Below the pieces are notes generated by a model. The model did no database searches. It saw only the letters and a program-made list of their open reading frames with translations, and was not told the DNA's origin. Position numbers and translations under genes: made by a program. From a virus, in the IMG/VR virus record IMGVR_UViG_3300010150_000048, positions 1-40,261 of that record: DNA of 40,261 bases; one strand, given 5' to 3'. Of the stretch, positions 7,392 to 19,300 are shown piece by piece. Positions within the stretch are counted from its first letter, which is position 1. Every line of letters starts with the position of its first letter.

Positions 7392-10300
7392 TTAGGTAAG
7401 TCAACCTCTTCAGCTCTTAAGAACTGTGCTATTGCATTTTTTGTCTTTCCTAACGTTTTTCCTGAATCATTCCAAGTTTTACCAACTTTTCTGACTACTG
7501 TTACCCTAACACCATCCGCTGGTGCTGTTATTAGTGTTAATATATTGCCAGAAACACTAAATTCTGCTGGTGCTGTAATATCGCCTTCTGGACTGTCTTG
7601 AGCAACTGTTGCATCAAACATTGCAATATCACGTTTTCGTAGACGTTTACCGCCTGCGAACACTTCAAATTCGTCAACACCTTTAGTAGGTGTCCAATCT
7701 AATGAGTATTCTGTTGAACTTCCATCACCAATATACGTGTTAATTAGTGTTTTGTCCTGGTAAGGAACAGTTTGTTGGAAACCTTGATCAAAGATTTCAT
7801 CACCTGTTTCGTGCATATCTTTAACTCCAGTACCAAATGTACCTCTACGTAACTGTGTTAAACTGTTACTATCCTTAACCATATACTCAATACGCTCACC
7901 ATTAATGAAAATAACGCCTGGTGTATTTGTAGTTTTATCTGGAACAAACATACTATCTGGGTTATCTACTATAATTTCTTTATCAAATGGTTTGAGGTCT
8001 TGTACTAATCTATATTTATTATTATCTCCAAGACGTTTGTACACTGTTCTGTTAAGCATATCCTTAAATACTCTCCAACCAAACTTTTTAACTGTTGGAC
8101 CTGTTTCAGCGAACTGTATAATCTCAATAATATCATTTGCTGTTAATGGTTGTGCCATTCTTACAAATAAACGATCGTCTGTAACTTTGTAATCAACACT
8201 TGGCGTTTGTAACTTGCCGTTAATAACAATCCAAACATATTCAGCATCAAGTGTTTGTCTTTCAAGTTTAATTAGACCTGCAAGTAAATGATTGTATTCA
8301 ATATCTGCCGCACTTTCAAAGTCAACAGTAGTTCTTGTAATAATATCGTAATTCTTACGATCAATCTCTTGTACATCGTGTTTACTAAAGTGTGTAACTT
8401 TGATTGTAGTATCTATTGCTGGTACAGTATCTAATGTTAGTATGTTGTCAGTAATTGTATAATCGCCATCTGTTGTTACAAATATATCAAGTTTGTCGCC
8501 TGCTTGTGCAACATTCTCAAAAATTTCAACACTTGAGTTAGCAGGACGGAAAATAAAGTCTGAAGTATATGTTAATGCATTACCGTTAAGCAATACAATA
8601 ATATCATCAGCACCTAATGTACCGCCTGGTTGTTGCCAGTTACGTAATTGATATTCTACTCTGCTGTCAATAGTAAATGATTCGTTATAACCTGCATTAA
8701 GAATATTATCGCCAACTCTTACAATTATATTATGACTTGCAGGTAAACTACTAAATGGTGTTGTGCTTAATTCATAACTTGCACTACTTCCATCAGCAAT
8801 CAAGTTATCTGTTTTAATTTCACTAAATGTTTGTGCTTCACTTGCATAAATTGCAAAGTTAATTACTGCGTCATTGCCAGGTGCTACACCAAATGTTATT
8901 GCAACTTTGTTTGCAGTATCATAAGAACTATCAGTTGTTTCTAAAACGTAATCAGGTTTTTCGCCGTCAACGGTTACAATACTATTTAAGTCTTCTCTCC
9001 AGTCAACACTTGTAACAAACTGTATTGTTGAACCATCACCTCGGAATTGATCTAAGTCAAGAATCTTATCACCGTTACCACTCATTGAAAGTATATTAAC
9101 TCTTTCGTTAAGTGCTGGTGCACTTGCCATTGTAATAGTTTTGTTTTTGTAATCAACTGTGTAAGTGGATTGTAATTTAATTATGTTATTAACTTTTACT
9201 AACAATGCATCTTTAGACTGTGGTATGCCGTTATAAGCAAATACCGTAGTTGAATTATCGCCAACGTATGCAACACTTTCAATAACACTTGCGCCACTTC
9301 CAACCCTATCGTAAATTTTCATATCAAGAGTATCTAATACTTGTCCTGGAATTTGTTCTTCAGGACCTTTACTTGTTAACTGTGTTACAAAGCCGTCACC
9401 GTCAATGTTAATATCTTCTGGATTAATACCTGTTGCACTTGCATATGCTAAGTCGCCACCTTGTACTAATGTATCGTATGCTCTTGGATCAGGTACAAAC
9501 GAACCGTCACTTGTATTTTTTCTAAATATTAATACATCGTCAGCACCCGGACTGTTAATACCGTTAATATCTAATCCATCATTGTCAAGGAAGATAGTTT
9601 GTGTTGTACCATCACCTGTTAGTGTTGTAGTCCTTGCGTTTGGATTAGTTGGATTGCTTGGATAATTCGGATCATCAATTCTTGTACCATTCAAGTAAAC
9701 ATTATATTCAACACCATTTTCTAATGGCTTAGAAAGTGTTACACTAATTGAACTTCCGTCTAAACGTATTACTTCATCTTCGTATGTATTATCGTATGAA
9801 TCATAAGCGCCTGTGAACCAACCTTCTGTTCCCCAACCAGAGCCGCCACCAAAGTCGAAACTCTTAACTTGAACGCCACCGTAATCAATACCGTCCATTA
9901 ACTGTCCAAGATCGTTTGCTAACTGTCCTGTAGTTGGATTGTAGAATAAGTTAATTCTATCTTGTGCAGTTAGTAATGAAATTTCTTTCTTATAATCAAT
10001 TGATATATTACTGTTATTAGCCGGAGGTGTTGTAAATGTTATTTGTCCTATGCTACGATTATGCGTTCTTCCTACACTATCAGTAATATTTGAAACTGTA
10101 TAACCACTTGGTAATACTTCAATACCGTCTACCATTACTGATACTTGATCGGATTTAACATCCATTGGCCATTTCAGTTTAAAGTTATACTTGCCACCTG
10201 TGCCTACAAACGTTTCTGTTTCTGCAAGTGTTGTAATAAAGAACGTTCCTGTTACTCTATCAAACTTAACAGTCATGTGTGTAGTTCTTAGGTTTGAGTT

Positions 10301-13300
10301 GCCTATAATTGCACTTGCTTTACCAACTGTGCCACCGTCTGCTACTGTACCGTTAAGTACTATTGTGGGTGCGGACACATACCCCTGGCCCGCATTGTCT
10401 ATTTTAATTTCTGTAATTTTTCCACCACCAACGTATGCTGTTGCTTTGGCTCCTGTTCCGCCACCGCCAACAAACTCTACACCCGGTGCATTTTCATATC
10501 CTGTACCTGCATCAAAAATATCTACTGATTTGATATTAAAACTTGCATTGTCTTTCCAATGCTTACCTGGATAAGTGTCTAAAGGTAATGCTGATTGTAA
10601 TTGATCGTCAACTACTCTAACTGTCTGTGGAATAATTTTTCCTGCAACATCGCTGTATACTGGAGGTAAATCAAAGTCAGTAACCATAGATGATGCTGTG
10701 TCTTTACCTTCGTATGTACTTAGGTATTCTCTAATCTTAGATTTATATGGTTTAACTTCTTTTACATATTCTTCATAACTTTCTAAGAAGTCATTATTAA
10801 ATGTAATATCTTTTCTTAGTGAACCAATATTATGTTTTGCTTTGATAAACGATGTTTTAAACATCCAATCAACAAATTTTTGTTCTGATAAAATGTAACG
10901 CATTTGTGCAAAGAACAATTTATTGTAATCAATAGCAAGTTCGTCAACAAATATTTTATCTCTTAATGCTTTTAAGATAATACGCATTTCATCAATTGGT
11001 TGTAAGTCAAATGCACTGTCGTCATAACCAAATGAATCGTAACCAATTAGTTCTCCGCTGTAATCATACAGTGACTTATCTAATTCTATTGTTGCATTTT
11101 GTCTACCAATAGTTTTATAGTTAACTGTATAGTCTACATTTGCTTGTGAATCTACTTTTTCTAACAGTAACCAACCGCCTGAGCCAACATTATTAATCTT
11201 AACAATACTACCAAACGTGTCTTGTAGTGATTCTAACTTATAAGTTTCGTCAATAACATAGTCTGCTTTTGTTAAAGAATTATAACCTGTAGCATACCAG
11301 TCAATGTAACTCCAATAAGGTTGTACATCATATCTTTGACTCTTAATTCTATTCCAAATTACTGTACCGCCAACATATTCATATAATGACCATTTGTTTT
11401 CGTATGTTGTGTCAGTTGTTGTAAGAACTGTAAATGGTCTTATTCTAATAGTATCTGTTTGTGCATAGTTAGTACCACTTTTAACAACTGTTGCACCTGT
11501 AATCTGTCCTACGTTGTTCATTGTAAGAGTAACTTCAGCACCTGTACCTGATACTGTTGTAATTGCTACTGTTGGTACTGTTTTGTAACCGTATCCTTGT
11601 TCAGTAACGTCTGCTCTTAGCACTTGTCCGTCTTGAATTGTTAAACTAACTGTTGCTTGTTTAAGTCTACCTACTGGTACAAACTGTAATTCGCTATCAT
11701 TGTCAATTTGTCTATCAAATTTTCTTGATGCTATTGTTGGAATAGGATCATTAGTTTCTAAATCACTTAAATCAAAGTCGTCAATTAAGATTTTTTGTTT
11801 TAGTGAGATGTTAACTCGTTCAACAAGTTGTTTTAATGCTTCAATCCTGTTAACAAACATTGTTTGTCTTGGCTCATTAAGAATACCGTACCTATCTTTT
11901 TCAGTTAACTCTCTGGCTGGTACTGGTCTTCCCTGCTCGTCAAATCCAATTAAACTATCAAACCATTTACGTTCTAAATCTGTTTTAGGAACACTTGTTT
12001 CTAACCCGTCTGTAATAATCTTGTATTGATTGTGTACATTTTTATCAGTTTCTTCAATATTCCAATATGCAAATTTAAGAATAGTGTCATCACCTGTAAT
12101 AGAACTTTGTAAGTTATGTAATGTCCATTCGTTCTTATCAAGCATTGTTGCAAATTTTAGTCCTGCGCCTGATGGATCTCTAATTAACTCTTGTACATCA
12201 GCGGCACTAATTGTTCTTCCTGGTACATCTGGTGTTGTTTTCTTATTACGTACCCAGTAGTAATAATAAAGTGTAAATTTTTGTGCTTGGTCGTCATAAA
12301 CACGTCTTGAACTATAAGCATTGTCGCCGTATTTCGATGTACCACTAATTCCTTCTGCTAATCCTGATTCAGTATCCGCTTGTTCGTCCCATTCACTTGG
12401 TAATAAATCACTTTCTACCCATTCGTAAATTTCAACTTCTGTTCCTGGGAACACTGAATTCATTGTATTACTTGTAGTGAAGATATTTCCTGTGTTACTG
12501 TACGGATTAATAAATCTTACAGCATCAATATCCCACCATAATTTACCAACATTGTTTGTTGTGTCAAACATTGTTTCGTCTTTTACAACTGTTGTATCAG
12601 TTGCTATGTTATATGTTGAAGGATCATATGTTGTTTTAAATGTTAACTCTGTTTCAGCCGTTCCTGCAATTTTTCCTTGTGCTGGATCAATGTAATCAAG
12701 ATATTCAGTAACCTGATTTGTATTTTTATTGTATAAACTAATACCTTTAAATCTACTAAGGTCAACTAACGGTCTTTCAGCTCTAATTTTTTCCCATAAT
12801 TTAGTATTAGGAGTTGATCTATAATCTAATATAGTTCCTTTGCTGTCGTTATCATCTCTACTATATGTTGGTATACCAACATAAATGTGGTTACCGTTGA
12901 TGAACATTGTTCTACCAAAGTATAATGCTTTGCTATCTGCAAATTCTAACTTGTCTGCATACACATATCTGTTACCTAACAGTTCATAAAGGAATACTTC
13001 ACCAGTATCAATAAGTGATGTATTGAATAATGTAGTTCCGTTATCAAATGCTGTTATGCCGCCGTCAAATCCTGTAATACTTGTAAGGTCACCACCTGCT
13101 GAATGTACTGCAATTCTATCAGTTCCGTACTTAACAACTGATCCAAACTTCTCGTTTGCAATTCCTTGTGGACCAACCAAGTGTTGTACTTGTTGGAATG
13201 TACCATTAATGCTTTCGTAAATGAATACTGTACCTTGATTTACATAATCAGCACTATATTTAGGAGCACCTACTGCAACAAATCTACCATCATTGGAAAC

Positions 13301-16300
13301 TGTTACTGAACTTCCGTAGCCAATGCCGTCTGCGTATGCATCAATTACTTGACTGAATAAAAAGTGTCCTAATACTTTTCTATAAATTGCTAACTTAGGT
13401 GTATTAATGGAACTATCTACAGCATCTCCGTACTTAACAATAGTTGCTAATACTTCTCCGTCACTGCTGATTCCAAATTGTGTACCAAATTCATATAAAT
13501 TATTATCTTGTATTGCACTGTCGTCACCAATAATAAAGCCTGTGTCGTTTGGTAAGTATCCATTCAGATCAAGACCTTCAGTGATTGCTGTCCAATTAGA
13601 TTCATTCCACGCACCTGCAATAATATTTGTTTGTGCCTGCCAAATTTGTTCAAGATATTTTACATACTCGCCGGTTTTATAAGTTACAGTTGTACTGAAA
13701 TCACCTTTGTAGTCTACATCTTGTCCTAAAATCCAACCTTTTGTTTTGTCGTATTTTATAACATTAATTCTACCTGGTTGTGCAAACGTTCCGTTACCTT
13801 TGCTTAACAAGTATGCAGTATAAGTTCCATCATTGTGTGTAACCATTTCAACTGATGCACCTAAATGTCTACTACTTGCCGCATCTGGCATAATGTAAAT
13901 GTTATGTAAATTATAGAAGTTACTTGCATTTCTTTCGTAGATAGCATATGCACCTTGTCTTGTTAATGCACTTGCTGTACCAGATGAGTTTGCAGTAATA
14001 TTGTAAACTCTTTCCCAGTCGTTATTAGTATTACCTGGAGGATTTGCATCTCTTGGAATACCTGACTGTTCTACACTGTCAAAAATCCAGTATTCAAACC
14101 CTTGTAATGTTCTTGTTGAACCTGGTGTTAAGTTTGTTCCTCTATCTACAACAATAATTGGACCTGCTGTATTTGATTCTAAATGTCTTGTGTTAATTGT
14201 ACCCATGAGTCTTACAACGCCTACGCCTTGTGACCCACCGTCAATGCTTATACTTGTAATGTCGCTGTTATCTGAACCAAACTTCCAAGTACCGTTAACA
14301 TTTTTAACCCATAGTCTGCAAGTATTAAACAGTTTTTCTACTCCTGCAACTTCTGCCGTTGCAAGTGTGTCGTTGTCTTGTACTGTATCTCCAACAATAG
14401 GAATAAAAGGATTACCGTAATTAGGGTTGAAGTCAGCATCACCTGGTGTTGGCGAACCTCTATCATCAAATGCTGTAAGATTTACTTCAATCCAACCGTT
14501 CCAAATATCATCAATAGTATGTTCTGTTCTGTTTAGATAGTCGTGTGTTATCTCTGGACTTATCACAGCCGGATCTTGAATTAAATTATCTGCTGTTGCA
14601 TATTCATTAAAGAAGAAGTTAAATGTATTTCCTATTACAAGACTACTTGTTAAAGTTGCTGGTGCTCTAAATACCCATTTGTCAGAAAGTACATTACCAC
14701 TATCACCTAAGAATGATAAAGTTTCAATATAACTTGTTACTGTAGGATTCTGGTCTGTTAAATTATCTTGAATTCTAAGTGCATTTTCGTAATATTTTAC
14801 ACTACGTGATACACCTGTTTTAATAATGTCTTGAATAACAAGGTATGGTTTAGTTTCAATAGTAGTTGTTGAAGTGAAACTTGAACTCGGTCCGTCAATT
14901 TGCCACCAACCGCCTAATACATTTTCTTCTTGTTGTACTGCTCTTTCAAATGCACCTATTTGAATATCACCAACAAATAATGTACCTGTTGACTCAAACA
15001 ATCCGTTTACATCTTTAACATAAATTAAACTTCTATTATCACCTGTAATGTTTACTTTAGTAACAACTGCAACTGCTGTTGCACTACTAATTGTTTCTCC
15101 TACACTTGGAATAGCCTGTGTATTGTCAATTAATAATATATCATCAATTTTTTCTACAATAGCATGTTCGCCATCTAAAAACGCTTTAGTCATTAATGGA
15201 TCATTGTTGAACGGTGTTACACCACCTGGATATCTTGTGTTAACATCATTCCATAGTAGTTGTAACTTATCACCTACTTCTGTTCCATCGTATTGTCCTT
15301 TAGGTGCTCTAATTAACATGTGATCTGTTAATTCTTCAGGGAAACTAAAATTACCTCTTAATATAAAGTATAAGTTGCTGTACACATTATTTTCTAATGT
15401 ACTAACAAGTGCTTGTAAATGCGAGTTAAATGTTTGATATTCTAAACTTAAATCTTGTGGCTCAACTGTTGTTTTTGCTTTCCAGTACTGGTTTGTAAAT
15501 TTTACAATATCTTGTTGTACGTAAGTGGTAGCACTATTAAAGTCGCCTTTGTAAAAGGACTTAACATTAGAAGCATACGGAATACCAACAACTAACCATT
15601 TACCGTCTGTGGAAATATTTGTACTTTGACCGAAACTGTTTAACCCACCAGTCATAAAGTCTGTTGGAGCCTCAAGTATTTGAGATTGTACAGCCTTAAG
15701 ATTTTCTGATGCTCTAAAGTAAATGTCTACTCTACCATTTGTTGAGTCTTCACTCGATGGTACACCAATTGGAATAATGCTGTTAGTTGCATTTGCACTA
15801 ATACTTGTTCCAAAGTCTCTATCGTCAGTACCTAAAATACCTTCAATACTGTTACTAAACATTTGTTGCGTTTGTGCATATTTGTTTTTATTTTCTACAA
15901 CTGCCCATCTGCCATTTTCGTCTTTGTCAACCCAAACTCTTTCGTTGTTGCTAACATTGTCTCTTGTAATTTTTTCATTAACGCCATTAAGATCAGCAAC
16001 CCTTACACTGTTTAACTGTGTAATGAATCCTGAAATTTCTGGTAAGTCTGGTTGTTCTACTGATGTTGTAGCAAAGATAGTATTAAGACTTGTTCTTTGA
16101 ACTTTAAAGAATCTATCTACATCACCTGTACCAAGCACACTAATAATATCGTCTTTTACGAACGGAGGTGCTTTACCTGTTGTAATCTCTATCATACCCG
16201 AACTATCCGAGTTTACAATAGAACTTACTTTGAATGGTGTTTCAGTTTGGCGCAAGACATCCCATGTTTGGCCTTTTTTAGCAACCCAAATATATTTTCC

Positions 16301-19300
16301 TACATCTATTGTGTTAGGATCAAGTCCAAGTATATCATCATAGTTTGTAACTTTAAATTCAGCATCTGCGTCAGCAACATAACCTGCTGTCTTGATATAT
16401 GAATCATCTTCCGGAATATATTTTGTTGGGAACGGAGCATGATCGTAATCGTCTGGTTTACTGTATACCTCTGATGGTTCATATCTGTAAACAAGATCAG
16501 TTAACAACGGATCAATGCTTGGTACTAATTGAAACGGTTGTGGACTTAATCTAAACTTGCCTTCGTCCAGTTTATATTCAATTTCTTCAAAGCCACCGTT
16601 GGCTCCATATTGGCCAACTTTAAATGCCCACTCTTCAAAAAATTCTAAACTTGAGTTTTCTGTATTTGATAAAGCATCAAACAATTTACTTAATGAATTT
16701 ACTGTTCCTTTATCTTGAATATATCCTTGATAGAATTTGTACTGTGAAACATCATCATTAATAATGTTTTCAATATACTTACGTTTCTGATAACCTGTTA
16801 AGTGTTGTGCAATTCGTTGCTGTTCACTGTCAAAGTTATCTGTATCTAAATCATAAAAGTCTGCAAATTGATTTGCTTTATAATCTAAGTTTGGTACAAG
16901 TTCTGCTGTAGGTTTTTCAGGTAATTTATACCAGTCTGTTTCATCAAAGTTTGTAGAACCTGGAATTTTATATTTTGCACTATAATAAAATGTTTTATAT
17001 AGAACTACTGAAGCAATATCATAATCTACATTTTCTTCCCAATCTTTACACACAACATTATCGTATGTAAACCCAGGAATATTTAAACCACCATTCCAAT
17101 CAGTACTTCTGTAACCTAATATTTTAATACGTGCTTGTCTGTATCCAGGACCTGGATTATAAATTGTGTCATTGAATACTGTTACGTTGTCAATTAAACA
17201 AACATGTTCTTTTTGTACAAGTGGTAATTTTAAAAAGTAAATTCCGTCAGCAGTGTTTTTAAGTTTTAATCCAAAATTGTTTTGATTACTACGTAATGTA
17301 TTTGTAAATTCTTCTTTAAGTTTGCCGCCGTCTGCTTTTAATAACGTATAGTCATAAAAGTTATCAAAGATATTATCTACTACTGAATATGGTCTGCTAA
17401 ACTGTAGATTAATAGCACTTGGACTTAGAGTAAGTAATGCTCCTTCACTCCAGTTTTGTGTAGTCCAGAATAAAAATTCTCTTGCACTTAATTCCCAGTT
17501 TTCAATTGTTTCAAGTTCTCTATTAAATCCACTAAAGTCAAAGCCTTGTTTTATTAAGTACTGTTCGTAACCTAATATAAAGTCAATAACGTCTTGAGTA
17601 GTTCTTAGCATTGTACCGTAATTCAATTTACTTGGAGTACTGTCAAATGCTCGTCTTAGAATTCCTTCTCTGCCACCTTCCATTGGAAGTTCAGCAAGTT
17701 TAACAAAATTTTCATCTGTAATAGTTTGGAAACTTCCTGAATTTTGTACACGGAAAAAGTTAGTAGAAACTCGTATAATTTGTCCTGCTTGGTAACGTTC
17801 TCCTGGTACCCATTCTAAGAAGTTTTCACTAACACCACCTACGTTAACAACTGGGTCAGCGGAACGTTCAATATGTTTGTAATAGTCAAAGTATGGTTTG
17901 CTTTTGTCATAACCTTTAACAACAAATCCTGCTGTACGTTTTTCAATAATTACACCACTGTAAGAAACAGTGTCAACTGGAGAACTTGTGTTTAGAATAA
18001 TTTTATAATTTTCTTCTGGTACAAAAACGTTTCCTTTATTATTAGGAGTTCTTGAATCAAGTAATAACTTGAATTTATCTTTTTCAGTGAAGCCGCCTAT
18101 CTTAAATCCAAGTTGTACTTTAAGGCTCTTAATGTTCTCTTTATACGCTTTGTTAAGTTTAGTTACGTCTGCATTAATATAGTTGAAAATATAGTTAATT
18201 AGACCCGCTGTAGTTACACGAGTAGTATCATCTACGGTGTTAGGGAATACTAAATTCTTAGGTTCTAAACGTTTTTCACTTGACGAATAAACTATGCCGC
18301 CTGCTGGATTACGTTTAATTCTTGCTCTATCAAATCCAACACCTATTACCTTAGCAGGTTGATGAATTAAAAATGCTGTTAGTAATGCAAATGGATATTC
18401 TGCACTTCTGCGCCATGCAGTTTCTACAGGAGATTCGTCACCAAATACAAATGAGTTATTTGTTTCAGGAACAATAAGTCCTTGTGCATATCCACATTCA
18501 TATGGACTTATTAAATTACCTTGTGTGTCTACAGGAATATATTTTGTTAAATCTTTTCTCTTATAATTTGTTTTGTATCTAATAGGATTATTAGGCTCAC
18601 GTACTAAACCTTTCTCAAGGTCTTCCCAAAGAATTAAATTTTCTTTTGTGTACGGTGCTGGGCCATATACTGTTTCCCACCAAGTTGGTTGATCTATGTA
18701 TCCTAAAACTTTCCATGGAGTTGTGTGCGGAGTATCTGTACTTAGATACTCTTTATAAATTGCTCTCCAATATCCTGGTAACGGTATTCCGTCTGGATCA
18801 GACATTATAGAATAATTCCATGTAAATGAATTTGCTCTATCGTAGAATGATATATCTGTGTAGTCAGGATCACCTGCAATGCTTAACCATTCAACAAAGT
18901 CAGTAATAGTAACTTCGTCTGCATCAAGTTTTGTAAATCCTGTGTCTCTTGTTTTATGCCCAAGGAAACTGTCAATATCAAATATGTTAATATCGTAACT
19001 TACTTTAACATTGTTATAAATTCTTTTTTCAATTTCTAAAAGAATATCATCTCTATAATCTTCGTATGCTTTAGTAACACTACCATCATGTCCTTTAATA
19101 AGCACACGCGGTGTACTATATGTGTTGTCAGTAAATATTACTGGTTTGTGTAACGGATACAATCCTAACTTTGTTGGTGTAGGTGGAATAAACGAAGCAT
19201 CTGTTGATTCGTATTCGTAAATTGTAATAGTGTCATCTACAGCAAGAACAAAATCATTAGTAATTTGAATAAAGCCTTCTGTTGTAAATGTATAATCTTG

